A DNA stretch of 64,000 nt from Limnohabitans sp. Jir72. Lineage in GTDB: Bacteria > Pseudomonadota > Gammaproteobacteria > Burkholderiales > Burkholderiaceae_C. The notes below the pieces were generated by a model that worked only from the letters and a program-made list of their open reading frames with translations, did no database searches and was not told where the DNA came from. This document shows, one piece after another, positions 48,959 through 58,775 of this stretch; position 1 is the first letter of the stretch, and every line of letters begins with the position of its first letter. The stretch is taken from contig NZ_NESC01000004.1 of assembly GCF_003063575.1 (NCBI RefSeq), forward strand, positions 186,001 to 250,000. The letters are read 5' to 3'. The position numbers were made by a program, and so were the translations under genes.

Positions 48959-50212
48959 TCAGTCGTTTAAAAAGAATTGCTTGACCGCCACCAGCGATCT
49001 TTCTCGTTGCTCACTGCTGGGGTGGTTCAACTCGCGCAAGGGGCCGTTCAGCACTTTTTTCATCAAGCCCATGGACAATGACTCCAACACGCTGTCCACG
49101 GAATCGCCCTTTTCCAAGCGTTTGCGCGCGCGACTCAGCTCGGTCTGGCGCCAAGCGTCAGCCTGGAGGTTCAATTCCTGAATCAGCGGCACATGACTGC
49201 GCTGCTCCAACCAGGCCATGAATTTATGGACACCTTGGTCAATGATGATTTCCGCTTCAGCCACCGCTTCTTGGCGATGGTTTTGGCCACTTTGAATGAC
49301 CTGCTTCAGATCGTCAACGGTGTACAAATACACCCCTGACAGGTTTTTCACTTCAGGCTCAATGTCTCGCGGCACCGCCAGATCCACCATGAACATGGGC
49401 CGGTTTTTGCGGGCACGCAGTGCCCGTTGCACAGCGCCCAGACCGATCAAGGGCAAAGTGCTGGCGGTGCAACTGATGACCACATCAAATTCCTGCAAGC
49501 GCTTGGGCAAGTCGGCCAAAGCGATGCTGCGTCCGCCATGCATGGCCGCCAACAAGTCGGCCCTGTCTGCTGAACGGTTGGCGATCGTGATCGATCGGGG
49601 CGATTTGGCCGCAAAGTGCGCCACGCACAATTCAATCATCTCACCAGCCCCGACGAACAGGACATGGGCGTCTTTGATGTTTTCAAAAATCTGACTGGCC
49701 AAGCGAACAGTTGCCGCAGCCATGCTGATGGAGTGTGCGCCAATGTCCGTGGCTGTTCGCACTTCTTTGGCCACCGCAAAGGAGCGCTGGAACAACTGAT
49801 TCAAAGTGCTGCCCAAGACGCCAGAGTCAGCCGCCAAGCGGACTGCATCCTTGAATTGACCCAGTATTTGCGACTCACCCAAGACCATGGAGTCCAGACC
49901 ACTGGCCACCCTGAAGGCATGCCTTGCCGAGGCATCGCCTTCCAGTCGATAGATGTGCGACTGCAAACTGTCGACCTGTGCCTTGCCAGTGTCAGCCAAC
50001 CATTTGAGCGTTTGGCGCCATTGCACTTGTTCTCCCGCACAATAAATTTCTGTGCGGTTGCAGGTCGACAAAATAGCCACTTCTTTGTGTGTGTCAAAAC
50101 TGCGGCGCAGTCCTTGCAGTGACAACACCAGTTGGTCGGAGGCAAAGGCGAAGCGCTCGCGCAAGTCGATGGGCGCGGTTCGGTGATTCAGGCCCAGAGT
50201 CCAGACTGCCAT
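48959..50212 (-). CDS. hemA: Glutamyl-tRNA reductase (copy 2, phototrophy-linked)
   Basis: The 417-residue protein has the same motifs as copy 1 ([28 protein letters not shown]) and is closely similar to it by eye, so the two are paralogs. The start at 50212 is the base after the dxs stop (50213), so the two genes form a tight operon read from the dxs promoter with its PpsR/CrtJ-type site. Copy 2 likely raises 5-aminolevulinate supply for bacteriochlorophyll. Its codon use looks slightly less GC-biased than that of copy 1. Confidence 0.96.
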   Translation of the reverse strand: MAVWTLGLNHRTAPIDLRERFAFASDQLVLSLQGLRRSFDTHKEVAILSTCNRTEIYCAGEQVQWRQTLKWLADTGKAQVDSLQSHIYRLEGDASARHAFRVASGLDSMVLGESQILGQFKDAVRLAADSGVLGSTLNQLFQRSFAVAKEVRTATDIGAHSISMAAATVRLASQIFENIKDAHVLFVGAGEMIELCVAHFAAKSPRSITIANRSADRADLLAAMHGGRSIALADLPKRLQEFDVVISCTASTLPLIGLGAVQRALRARKNRPMFMVDLAVPRDIEPEVKNLSGVYLYTVDDLKQVIQSGQNHRQEAVAEAEIIIDQGVHKFMAWLEQRSHVPLIQELNLQADAWRQTELSRARKRLEKGDSVDSVLESLSMGLMKKVLNGPLRELNHPSSEQRERSLVAVKQFFLND

Positions 50213-52090
50213 TCAGACCACCTTTCTGAGCATGGGCGTGGCATACAGCTCGGGCCAAACCTGGGCCATGCGCTGATGAATGCCAGCGGCGGTCAGTCCG
50301 TAGTGCTGCATCAATTCCTGGGGATCGCCATGTTCTGTGAAAGCATCCTCATACCCCATGACCAACACAGCTTGATGGATGCCCATATCCTGCAAGGCTT
50401 CCAGCACAGCGGCGCCGGCGCCTCCCATGCGCGCGCCATCTTCCAGCGTGATGAACCGCTCATGCTGCTGTGCCACCTGCCTCAGCAGGTCCAGATCCAG
50501 TGGTTTCGCCCAACGCATGTTCACGACCGTAGCGTCTAGAGATTCGGCCGCTTTCAGTGCCTCATGCAGCAAAGGGCCAAAGGCGAGGATGGCCACGCCC
50601 TGCCCATGCCGACAAACTTCTGCCCGTCCAAAAGGCAATGCTTGCAAATCGGTTGACAAGCTCGCACCGATGCCCGCGCCCCTGGGGTAGCGCACCGTGA
50701 CCGGATGATCCTGGGCATAAGCCGTGCTCAGCAATTGTCGGCATTCGTTTTCATCGGCCGGACAAGCCACACTCATGTTCGGAATGCAGCGCGTGAAGGC
50801 GATGTCAAACATACCGGCGTGCGTTGGCCCATCGGCGCCAACCAGTCCAGCGCGGTCCAGCGCGAAGACCACAGGCAACTTTTGCAAAGCCACGTCATGG
50901 ATCAATTGGTCGTAGGCCCGTTGCAAGAAAGTCGAGTAAATCGCCACCACCGGCTTGAGGCCCTCACAAGCCAAGCCCGCAGCGAAGGTCACGGCATGCT
51001 GTTCGGCGATGCCCACATCGTGATACCGCTCAGGAAAGCGTTGGCTGAAAGCCACCATGCCCGAGCCTTCGCGCATCGCCGGGGTGATGCCCACCAAGCG
51101 TGCATCATGGGTGGCCATGTCACACAGCCATTGACCGAACACTTGCGTGAAGGTCAGCGGACTGGCTGTCGTCGGCTTCAACCCAACCGCCGGATCGAAC
51201 TTGCCCGGTCCGTGGTAACTCACAGGATCTGCCTCGGCTCTGGCATAGCCCTGGCCTTTGCGGGTGACCACATGCAAAAACTGGGGGCCTTTTTCTTGTG
51301 AAACTTTCTGCAGGGCCTGCACCAATCCCACAACATCGTGGCCGTCGATCGGACCGGTGTAGGTGAAGCCGAGTTTTTCGAAAATCGTCGCGGGCTGGAT
51401 GAATTGCTGCGTTTGCTGTTCCAGATGCTTGGCCAATGCAAACAAGGGCGGCGCGTTGCGCAAAAGTTGCTGGCTCAGTTTTTTGGCCTGCGCATAAAAA
51501 CGGCCAGACATCAGCTCTGACAGGTATTGGTTCAAGGCCCCCACCGGCGGGCTGATGGACATGTCGTTGTCGTTGAGCACCACCAACACATCGCAATCAC
51601 TGGTCCCCGCATTGTTCATGGCCTCATAAGCCATGCCTGCTGTGAGGGCGCCGTCGCCGATGATGGCCACCGATTTTCGTGCACTGCCCGTGAGCTTGGC
51701 GGCCATGGCCATGCCCAAGGCAGCCGAGATGCTGGTGGATGAATGCGCCGTGCCAAAGGCATCGTATTCACTCTCTTGGCGGTGCGGAAATCCGCTCAAA
51801 CCGCCCCGCTGGCGCAGCGTAGACATCCGATCCATCCGACCTGTGAGCATTTTGTGAGCGTAGGTTTGATGACCCACATCCCAAACCAATCGATCTTGCG
51901 GCGTGTTGTACACGTAGTGCAAGGCGATGGTCAATTCAACTGTGCCCAAATTGGAGCTGAAATGGCCGCCGGTTTGTGACACCGACTGGATCAGGCGTTG
52001 TCGCAACTCTTTGGACAAGTCCGGCAAGCGCTCAAGCGGCAGCGCTCTGAGCTGTGTCGGAGATTGAATCCATTCCCGCAAGGCGTCCAT
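50213..52090 (-). CDS. dxs: 1-Deoxy-D-xylulose-5-phosphate synthase
   Basis: The 625-residue thiamine-diphosphate enzyme begins the MEP pathway from pyruvate and glyceraldehyde-3-phosphate. It has the catalytic His in [14 protein letters not shown], the ThDP-binding [15 protein letters not shown], the glutamate of the second domain in [13 protein letters not shown], and a transketolase C-terminal domain. The true start is at 52090 with AGAAGG upstream; the frame runs open much further but that part lies antisense to hemE. First gene of dxs-hemA; the shared site at 52145 lies 55 bp upstream. Confidence 0.96.
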   Translation of the reverse strand: MDALREWIQSPTQLRALPLERLPDLSKELRQRLIQSVSQTGGHFSSNLGTVELTIALHYVYNTPQDRLVWDVGHQTYAHKMLTGRMDRMSTLRQRGGLSGFPHRQESEYDAFGTAHSSTSISAALGMAMAAKLTGSARKSVAIIGDGALTAGMAYEAMNNAGTSDCDVLVVLNDNDMSISPPVGALNQYLSELMSGRFYAQAKKLSQQLLRNAPPLFALAKHLEQQTQQFIQPATIFEKLGFTYTGPIDGHDVVGLVQALQKVSQEKGPQFLHVVTRKGQGYARAEADPVSYHGPGKFDPAVGLKPTTASPLTFTQVFGQWLCDMATHDARLVGITPAMREGSGMVAFSQRFPERYHDVGIAEQHAVTFAAGLACEGLKPVVAIYSTFLQRAYDQLIHDVALQKLPVVFALDRAGLVGADGPTHAGMFDIAFTRCIPNMSVACPADENECRQLLSTAYAQDHPVTVRYPRGAGIGASLSTDLQALPFGRAEVCRHGQGVAILAFGPLLHEALKAAESLDATVVNMRWAKPLDLDLLRQVAQQHERFITLEDGARMGGAGAAVLEALQDMGIHQAVLVMGYEDAFTEHGDPQELMQHYGLTAAGIHQRMAQVWPELYATPMLRKVV

Positions 52091-52144
52091 GGCTGGCCTT
52101 CTTATTGACTTGTCTGGCCTTGAATCTACAGGCATTTGACAAAA

Positions 52145-52162
52145 TGTCAAGTTAGATTGACA
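52145..52162. promoter_or_regulatory. Putative PpsR/CrtJ operator in the dxs/hemE promoter region
   Basis: TGTCAAGTTAGATTGACA fits TGT-N12-ACA and the stricter TGTC-N10-GACA. The left arm overlaps a -35 box for dxs read leftward (TTGACA, 16 bp, TAGATT), and the right arm contains TTGACA read rightward towards hemE (81 bp downstream). CTTTG follows the right arm, as at two other sites. PpsR/CrtJ represses phototrophy genes in the presence of oxygen. Confidence 0.72.
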
Positions 52163-52243
52163 CTTTGCAAAATACAAAAAGTTGACATACCCCAACGACA
52201 CGTCCAATCCCAACCCAGCTGACGCTGAAATAAAGCCCTCTCC

Positions 52244-53344
52244 ATGACCCTCCAAAACGACAGCTTCCTGCGTGCCTGCTTGCGTCAGGCCACCGACCAC
52301 ACGCCCGTGTGGCTGATGCGCCAAGCCGGCCGCTACTTGCCCGAGTACTGCGCCACCCGCGCCAAGGCTGGCAGCTTCATGGGCTTGGCCACCAACGTCG
52401 ACTACGCCACCGAGGTGACCCTGCAGCCGCTGGAGCGCTACCCACTGGATGCCGCCATTTTGTTCAGCGACATCCTGACTGTGCCCGATGCCATGGGCCT
52501 GGGTCTGTCTTTTGCCCAAGGCGAAGGCCCACGTTTTGCCAAGAACGTGCGCGACGAAGCTGCCGTGGCAGAGCTCGCTGTGCCCGACATGGCCAAGCTG
52601 CGCTACGTGTTCGACGCGGTCACTTCAATCCGCAAGGCATTGAATGGCCGCGTGCCGCTGATCGGTTTTTCGGGCAGCCCCTGGACGCTGGCGTGCTACA
52701 TGGTCGAAGGTGCGGGGTCTGACGACTACCGGCATGTGAAGACCCTGATGTACAGCCGCCCTGACCTGATGCACCGCATTTTGGAGATCAACGCCGATGC
52801 CGTGGCCCTGTACCTGAATACCCAGATCGAAGCGGGCGCGCAAGCGGCCATGATTTTCGACAGCTGGGGCGGCGTGCTGGCCGATGCCGCCTTCCAGGAA
52901 TTCAGCCTGGCCTACACCGCCCGCGTGCTGAGCCAGCTCAAGACCGAGCACAACGGACAGCGTATCCCCAGCATCGTCTTCACCAAAGGCGGCGGCCTGT
53001 GGCTGCCCGAGATGGCGGGCCTGAACTGCGACGTGCTGGGCTTGGACTGGACCATGAACCTGGGCCGCGCCCGCGCTTTGGTGGGCGGCGAAGTCGGCGG
53101 CCCGGGTAAAGCGCTGCAAGGCAACATCGACCCGAACATCTTGTTTGCGCCACCCGCGCAAATTGCGACTGAGGTGCACCGGGTGCTGGACAGCTTTGGC
53201 ACGCCGCACACCGACCGCAGCACCACCGGCCCCACCCACATCTTCAACCTGGGGCACGGCATCAGCCAGTTCACACCGCCCGAGCATGTGACGGCGCTGG
53301 TGGAGGCGGTGCACAGCCACTCGCGTCAACAGCGCCAAAGCTGA
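52244..53344 (+). CDS. hemE: Uroporphyrinogen decarboxylase
   Basis: The 366-residue enzyme decarboxylates uroporphyrinogen III to coproporphyrinogen III in the common heme/bacteriochlorophyll pathway. The signature [15 protein letters not shown] (Arg residues bind substrate) is near the N-terminus, and [22 protein letters not shown] and the C-terminal [16 protein letters not shown] are intact. It is divergent from dxs and shares the region with the PpsR/CrtJ-type site. Confidence 0.97.
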   Translation: MTLQNDSFLRACLRQATDHTPVWLMRQAGRYLPEYCATRAKAGSFMGLATNVDYATEVTLQPLERYPLDAAILFSDILTVPDAMGLGLSFAQGEGPRFAKNVRDEAAVAELAVPDMAKLRYVFDAVTSIRKALNGRVPLIGFSGSPWTLACYMVEGAGSDDYRHVKTLMYSRPDLMHRILEINADAVALYLNTQIEAGAQAAMIFDSWGGVLADAAFQEFSLAYTARVLSQLKTEHNGQRIPSIVFTKGGGLWLPEMAGLNCDVLGLDWTMNLGRARALVGGEVGGPGKALQGNIDPNILFAPPAQIATEVHRVLDSFGTPHTDRSTTGPTHIFNLGHGISQFTPPEHVTALVEAVHSHSRQQRQS

Positions 53345-53366
53345 ACCCGACAGCACTTCGCCCCCT

Positions 53367-53444
53367 TGTAGGAGCCCACCCCGTGGGCGATGGGCGTGGC
53401 ACACGCACCCAAAAAACAATCGCGCACAGGGTGCGCTCCTACAA
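53367..53444. repeat. REP-like element, TGTAGGAGC family, copy 1
   Basis: TTGTAGGAGCCCACCCCGTG on the left and GGTGCGCTCCTACAA on the right form an inverted repeat of about 78 bp. It lies between hemE and ccmI (convergent), and its left half is almost identical to the one at 58185. Confidence 0.75.
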
Positions 53445-53621
53445 AACCCGCCACCTTGTGGAAGGGTCTCCGATCGCGATCAAAAGCCGAGGGCCTGTCC
53501 ACAAACACCTGGCCGGAAACGCACTCGGTACGAGTCAGCGCCTGCAACAGCGCCCCAATTCACACCCCACACAAGCTGAGCGATCCTCTGCCTGCGACAA
53601 GGGCGGTCTTGTCTGTGATGT

Positions 53622-54914
53622 TCAGCGCCCGGTGATGTCGAGCACCACGCCCTGAACACCCGTCTTCACGCCGGGCAACTCGACCTGAAGATCACCCGCT
53701 TGCTTTTGCGCGGAACCGGTTTGGGATATCCGCGCCACCAAGCGCACTTGCGCCAGTGAGGACAACACGGGCGGTGCGCCCATGCCCATGCTGTCGCTCA
53801 AGGCAAAGCGAACCGGCCACGATGTGGGCGTGCTGCGCCAGATGGCCACCGGGCGGCGCGAGCCTTCTTCAGCCAGGGCGTAGACGAACAAGGTCGCGCC
53901 GGTGACGATGTGCTTTTGCAATTCGGGCGAAAGACGAACCTCGCCTTGAATGACAGGACGGGCGTCCCCCGCCAAAGCGGTGCCCGGTGCCGCAGCGCTG
54001 GGGGGTGCCGCGACGCCCTGCGCCAGCTCCGCCGCTGGCGACGCGGCCTGTGCCTGCGCCAGCGCTTGCTGCAGACCCTGTGCGGCTTCACTGTCGGCAG
54101 GCACCAGGCCCAGGGCGCGCTGCCAATAACTTTGCGCGGCCGCATGGCGTTTTTCCGACCAGGCCGCGCTGCCCGCCAGCACCAGTGCGTTCAGATGCCG
54201 GGGCTGCTCTCGCAACACGTTTTCAATCCATTGCCAAGGCTCGCCGGTGTAAACCCCGCCAGCGCTCAAGGCCTTCATTTGCGCCCGCTCAATCCACAGA
54301 TCGGGCTCGGGGGACAAGGCCAGCACCCGGGCCAGGGCTTGTTCGGCCTGGGCGTGCGCGTTCTGGGCGGCCTGCAAACGCGCCAGCGTCAGCCAGGCCT
54401 CGGCATCGTCGGGGCGGTTTTGCGTGGCCTGCTGCCACACACGCGTTTGCTCGGCCAGTTGCTCGGGCGAGGTGGCGCTGATCTGCACCCGCTGGCTGAG
54501 TGGCACGGGCCACCAGGTCTGCTGTGCGCCCAGTTGCAGATAACTCAAACCGCTGAGCGCACCCAGCAAGAGCACGATCCAGCCCCAGCGCACCGGGCCC
54601 GTCACCCCATCGCCACCTCGCTGCAAAGCCGTCCCAGCTTGGGCCTGATCCAACAGGACCTGGCGCATCAGCTCGTCGCGGGCCGCTGCGTGTTGGTTGG
54701 CGTTCAGTCGGCCTTCGGTCAAGGCCCTGTCCAGATCGGCCAGGTGCTGCTGCTGAATGCGCCGATGGGCCTGGGCCTGCACATCTTCACCTGTCACCAC
54801 CTGCGCCAAGTTTGCCGCTTGACGGGCGAGGCCCCGCCGCAACACCCAGGCGGCCAGCGCACCGAACAGCAGCAGCGCCAAAAGCAAACCGACCCAGGGC
54901 GGCAAAAACGACAT
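53622..54914 (-). CDS. ccmI: c-type cytochrome biogenesis protein CcmI
   Basis: The 430-residue protein has two N-terminal membrane helices (residues 5-25 and about 108-125) separated by a cytosolic heptad-rich loop, then a periplasmic TPR region (150-290: DDAEAWLTLARLQ) and a C-terminal domain. It delivers apocytochrome c to CcmFH. The start overlaps the ccmH stop by one base (TGATG). Last gene of the ccm operon. Confidence 0.9.
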   Translation of the reverse strand: MSFLPPWVGLLLALLLFGALAAWVLRRGLARQAANLAQVVTGEDVQAQAHRRIQQQHLADLDRALTEGRLNANQHAAARDELMRQVLLDQAQAGTALQRGGDGVTGPVRWGWIVLLLGALSGLSYLQLGAQQTWWPVPLSQRVQISATSPEQLAEQTRVWQQATQNRPDDAEAWLTLARLQAAQNAHAQAEQALARVLALSPEPDLWIERAQMKALSAGGVYTGEPWQWIENVLREQPRHLNALVLAGSAAWSEKRHAAAQSYWQRALGLVPADSEAAQGLQQALAQAQAASPAAELAQGVAAPPSAAAPGTALAGDARPVIQGEVRLSPELQKHIVTGATLFVYALAEEGSRRPVAIWRSTPTSWPVRFALSDSMGMGAPPVLSSLAQVRLVARISQTGSAQKQAGDLQVELPGVKTGVQGVVLDITGR

Positions 54915-55462
54915 CAGGACTCCAGCAGTTGGCGAACGCGTTCGCGCTCGTGATCGGTCAATGGGGCAGGCGCGGCCGGTGTGCGGCGCATCACGCGCAT
55001 CGCCACACCCAGCGCCAGCAGCAGCAAGACAAAGGGGCCAAACCACAGCAACCAGGTCACGGGCTTGACCTCGGGCTTGTACAGCACGAAGTCTCCATAG
55101 CGGCTGACCAGAAAAGTTCGGATGTCGGCGTCGCTCTGGCCCTGCTCGATCAGGTGCCTCACTTCGCGCCGCAGATCCACCGCCAGCTCGGCGTTCGACG
55201 AGGCCAGCGACTCGTTCTGGCACACCAGACAGCGCAATTCGGTCGCGATGTGGTCCCAGCGGGCCTGGGGCGACATGGGGGCTTCGGTCCGGGCCGACTC
55301 GCCCACCGAAACAGCAGGCAACACCAAGGGCAGCACAGGCGCTGCAACGGCGCGAACTTCGCTGGCGGCTTGCAGGCTTGGCTGGACCCCTGACGCACAG
55401 AAGGCCTGCGGCTGGAACCCGGTCAAGGCCACCGCAAGAAAGATCATGCGTGCGGCGCTCAT
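54914..55462 (-). CDS. ccmH: Cytochrome c maturation protein CcmH (with an inserted linker)
   Basis: The 182-residue protein contains the redox motif LRCLVCQN near residue 87, then a conserved helical region (SDADIRTFLVSRYGDFVLYKP) and a membrane helix (LLWFGPFVLLLLALGVAM). It is longer than usual: about 45 low-complexity residues between the signal peptide and the active site are extra. It reduces the apocytochrome CXXCH disulfide for heme attachment. Start at 55462, overlapping ccmG. Confidence 0.9.
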   Translation of the reverse strand: MSAARMIFLAVALTGFQPQAFCASGVQPSLQAASEVRAVAAPVLPLVLPAVSVGESARTEAPMSPQARWDHIATELRCLVCQNESLASSNAELAVDLRREVRHLIEQGQSDADIRTFLVSRYGDFVLYKPEVKPVTWLLWFGPFVLLLLALGVAMRVMRRTPAAPAPLTDHERERVRQLLES

Positions 55463-56076
55463 GGCTGCAAACGCCGCATCAGCGGCAGCAACTTGTGCTG
55501 CACGACTTCGGGCGTCAAGGCCCCGGCGTGCTTGAACCGGACCACGCCCTCGCGGTCCACCAGATAGGTTTCGGGCAAGCCGTACACGCCAAAGTCCATG
55601 CCCACCCGGCCATCCATGTCGAGCAGGTTCACGCCAAAGGCCTGACCGTGTTTTTGCAGCCAGGCCTGGTGGCGGGCCGTGGCTTTTTGCAGCGCTTGCG
55701 CGCTTTGCGGGTCCTGGCCCGACAGCTCCGAGGCCTGCAATTCTTTGTAGTTGAAGCCCACCATCTGCAGCCCCGGCTGGCGCGACAGCGCCATCAGGAT
55801 CGGGTGCTCCTCTTTGCAACCCGCGCACCAGGTGGCCCAAAAATTCACCAGCGTGAGCTGGCCCTTGAATTGCGCAGCGCTGAATGCTTCAGCGCCCCCC
55901 ACCACCGGCAACTGAAAAGCCGGTGCGGGCCGACCGATGAGCGGCGAAGGAATTTCCTGCGGGTTGCGGTTCAGCCCCACCGCCAAAAACACCACCATGC
56001 CCAAAAACAAAGCCAGCGGCACGAACACCCAGCGCGGCATGCGCTGCGGTTTGACGGGAGACAGCGGCCCACTCAT
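55459..56076 (-). CDS. ccmG: Thiol:disulfide interchange protein CcmG (DsbE)
   Basis: The 205-residue protein has an N-terminal membrane anchor (WVFVPLALFLGMVVFLAVG) and a periplasmic thioredoxin fold with the WCAGC active site preceded by NFWAT. The family motif YGLPETYLVDREG is present. It keeps apocytochrome cysteines reduced. Overlaps ccmF (ATGA) and ccmH. Confidence 0.94.
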   Translation of the reverse strand: MSGPLSPVKPQRMPRWVFVPLALFLGMVVFLAVGLNRNPQEIPSPLIGRPAPAFQLPVVGGAEAFSAAQFKGQLTLVNFWATWCAGCKEEHPILMALSRQPGLQMVGFNYKELQASELSGQDPQSAQALQKATARHQAWLQKHGQAFGVNLLDMDGRVGMDFGVYGLPETYLVDREGVVRFKHAGALTPEVVQHKLLPLMRRLQP

Positions 56077-58106
56077 GCTGGCCCCCCCAGCCCGGCCACA
56101 GAGGCCGTGCCTGGCATGGCCCCAGCGGCCGACCGCTGGGCAGCCGACTGCCGGTAGCGCCGGTCCCAAGCCGCCAGACCCCCGCCCAGCACCATGCAAA
56201 GCGCGCCCAGCCAGATCCACGACACAAAGGGCTTGTGGTACACGCGAAAGCTCCACTGCGGCGGCTCGCCCGCCAGAGGTTCGCCCAAAGACACATAGCG
56301 ATCGCGCCACAGCGTGCGGTCAATCGCCGCCTCGGTCATGGGCATGGCGCTGGACACGTAGCGGCGCTTTTCGGGCTGCAGGGTGCCCACCTGGCGCTCG
56401 TCGCCAGGCGCACCTTCGAACATCTTGAGTTGAGCACGCAAGGCCAAATAGTTCGGCCCCAAATGGTTGTCCACGCTGATCAGCTGGTAGCGCACACCGG
56501 CCACCGTGACCGCATCGCCCAGGCCCAGGCGCACATCGCGCTCCACCTGAAAGGACTTGACGCCGGTGATGCCCAGCACCAGCACCGCCACACCCAGATG
56601 CGCCGCGTGCATGCCCCACCAGGCCAGGCCCGGTGCACCCGGCAAACGCAGGCGCAGCGCGACTTGCCAAGCGCCCGACAGCGCGATCCAGCCGCCCAGC
56701 GTCCCGCCCATCACCGCGAGCCAACCGCCCAGGCTGGTGGTGCTGCTGGTGCTGATGCCCTCGGCCATCGGCGTGCCCCCCCAGCTGGCCCAAGCGCTGG
56801 CCGCCAGCAGCGCCAAGGCCCCGGGCACCCCCACCGACCGCACAGCCGCCCAACGCGCCACATGCCAGGGCACCACCGTGCCCGGCACCATGGCCAAGAG
56901 CAGCGGCACCATCAGGGGCACGAACACACTGTCAAAGTACGGCGGCCCCACCGACAGCTTGCCCAGGTTCAGCGCGTCGATGATCAGCGGGTACAAGGTG
57001 CCCAGCAGCACCGCCGCCGTGGCCACCACCAAGAGCACGCTGTTGAGCAGCAAAAACGATTCGCGTGAACCGGCCACCGGCTGCGAAGCGTTGGCCCATT
57101 GCGGCGCACGCCAGGCAAACAAGGCCAGCGACACCCCCACCACCACGGCCAGAAACAGCAAGATGAAGATGCCCCGGCCCGGGTCGGTGGTGAAGGCGTG
57201 CACCGACGTCAGCACGCCCGAGCGCACGAGGAAGGTGCCCAGCAGGCTGAGCGAAAACGCGCCAATGGCCAAGAGCACCGTCCAAGCCTTGAACTGGCCG
57301 CGCTTGTCGGTGACCATGAGCGAATGGATCAGCGCCGTGGCCACCAGCCAGGGCATGAGCGAGGCGTTTTCCACCGGGTCCCAAAACCACCAGCCGCCCC
57401 AGCCCAGCTCGTAATAAGCCCACCAAGAACCCAGCGCGATGCCCAGCGTCAAAAAGCCCCACGCCGCCAGCGTCCAGGGCCGCGCCCAACGCGCCCAAGC
57501 GGCATCGAGCCGCCCCGACAGCAGCGCCGCCATGGCAAAGGCAAAGGCCACCGACATGCCCACATAGCCCATGTAGAGCATGGGCGGGTGGATCACCAGT
57601 CCCGGGTCTTGCAACAAAGGCGTCAAATCGCGGCCCTCAGACGGAGCCGGAAACTGCCGCGCGAACGGGTTGGACAAGGTGAGGATGAAGGCCAAAAACC
57701 CCACCGACACCGCGCCCATCACGCCCAGCACCTGCGCCACCAGGGCCTGTGGCAAACGCTTGGAAAACAGGGCCACCGCCACCGACCAGACCGCGAGCAT
57801 GAAGACCCACAACAGCAGCGAGCCTTCGTGCCCGGCCCAAATGGCCGACAGGCGGTAGGGCGCAGGCAGCAAAGTGTTGGAGTGCTGCGCGACATAGCGC
57901 ACGCTGAAGTCGTGCATGTGAAAGGCGTGCCACAAAGCCCCAAAGGCCAGCACGATCAGGGCCAGCTGCACCACCGCCAAAGGCCGCGCCAGCGCCTGCC
58001 AACCCGAGCGCCCCGCAGACAGGCTGCCCCACAGCGGCAGCACCGCTTGAGCCAAGGCCACCCAGGCCGCCATGATCAAGGCCAGATGGCCGACTTCAGG
58101 CCACAT
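56073..58106 (-). CDS. ccmF: Heme lyase subunit CcmF
   Basis: The 677-residue polytopic membrane protein carries the WWD heme-handling motif (WGGWWFWDPVENASLMPW) near residue 240. Four conserved His on the periplasmic side are in its family. It joins heme to apocytochrome with CcmH and CcmI. AGGAG precedes the ATG at 58106. The gene is separated from ccmE by a REP-like repeat, so the operon has a 222-bp gap here. Confidence 0.95.
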   Translation of the reverse strand: MWPEVGHLALIMAAWVALAQAVLPLWGSLSAGRSGWQALARPLAVVQLALIVLAFGALWHAFHMHDFSVRYVAQHSNTLLPAPYRLSAIWAGHEGSLLLWVFMLAVWSVAVALFSKRLPQALVAQVLGVMGAVSVGFLAFILTLSNPFARQFPAPSEGRDLTPLLQDPGLVIHPPMLYMGYVGMSVAFAFAMAALLSGRLDAAWARWARPWTLAAWGFLTLGIALGSWWAYYELGWGGWWFWDPVENASLMPWLVATALIHSLMVTDKRGQFKAWTVLLAIGAFSLSLLGTFLVRSGVLTSVHAFTTDPGRGIFILLFLAVVVGVSLALFAWRAPQWANASQPVAGSRESFLLLNSVLLVVATAAVLLGTLYPLIIDALNLGKLSVGPPYFDSVFVPLMVPLLLAMVPGTVVPWHVARWAAVRSVGVPGALALLAASAWASWGGTPMAEGISTSSTTSLGGWLAVMGGTLGGWIALSGAWQVALRLRLPGAPGLAWWGMHAAHLGVAVLVLGITGVKSFQVERDVRLGLGDAVTVAGVRYQLISVDNHLGPNYLALRAQLKMFEGAPGDERQVGTLQPEKRRYVSSAMPMTEAAIDRTLWRDRYVSLGEPLAGEPPQWSFRVYHKPFVSWIWLGALCMVLGGGLAAWDRRYRQSAAQRSAAGAMPGTASVAGLGGPA

Positions 58107-58184
58107 GCTGGGCTCCTGTCGATCCGGTGCCACGAGCATGCCATTTGGTCGTGCACACACCAGGGATGCGTCCGCGCTGGTCCT

Positions 58185-58261
58185 TGTAGGAGCCCACCCC
58201 GTGGGCGATGGTTTGCACAGCCTGTGACAGGCCCCATCGCCCACAGGGGTGTGCTCCTACA
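58185..58261. repeat. REP-like element, TGTAGGAGC family, copy 2, inside the ccm operon
   Basis: TTGTAGGAGCCCACCCCGTG and CCATCGCCCACAGGGGTGTG... are the ends of a long inverted repeat; outer arms TTGTAGGAGC and GCTCCTACA. It separates ccmE from ccmF and would form a strong RNA hairpin inside the operon transcript. Confidence 0.78.
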
Positions 58262-58328
58262 TGAAGATGCGCTCCGTGCCTTGCGCCCAAAACTTGCTTA
58301 GGCCAAGTCCATGAGGCCACAGCGCGCT

Positions 58329-58775
58329 TCATCGCTGCACCGCCGCGCCCATGCGGGCCTTGGCCGCCTCGTCCAGCGCGTGCTGGGCTTCGGGCGGCAT
58401 GTAGTTTTCGTCGTGTTTGGCCAGCACCTCGCTGGCCACAAACAGGCGGCCCGCATCCAGTCGGCCTTGGGCCACCACGCCTTTGCCCTCTTTGAACAAA
58501 TCGGGCAGCAGGCCCACATAGCGCACCGGCATCTCTTGGTGGGTGTCGGTCACCACAAATTCGACCGCCATGTCCTGGCGCTTGACGCTGCCCGCCTTGA
58601 CCAGACCACCGACCCGAAAGTGCCCATCTTTGGGCGCTTCACCGGCGGCCACTTGCGTGGGCGTGAAGAAAAATACCAGATTGCTCTGGAAAGCGTTGAG
58701 CACGAAATAAGCCGCGCCGCACAGCAGCAGCACGCCCAGCCCAATGCCCAGGCCTCGTTTGTGGCGGCTTTTCAT
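58329..58775 (-). CDS. ccmE: Cytochrome c-type biogenesis heme chaperone CcmE
   Basis: The 148-residue protein has one N-terminal membrane helix ([19 protein letters not shown]) and a periplasmic OB fold. The heme-binding His lies in [12 protein letters not shown] together with the conserved Tyr. It receives heme from CcmC and passes it to CcmF. Start at 58775 overlaps ccmD by 4 bp. Confidence 0.95.
   Translation of the reverse strand: MKSRHKRGLGIGLGVLLLCGAAYFVLNAFQSNLVFFFTPTQVAAGEAPKDGHFRVGGLVKAGSVKRQDMAVEFVVTDTHQEMPVRYVGLLPDLFKEGKGVVAQGRLDAGRLFVASEVLAKHDENYMPPEAQHALDEAAKARMGAAVQR

Noticed and set aside
50213..52519. Extended N-terminus for Dxs up to 52519
   Set aside because: The extra part is antisense to hemE and precedes the good ribosome site and family-like start at 52090.
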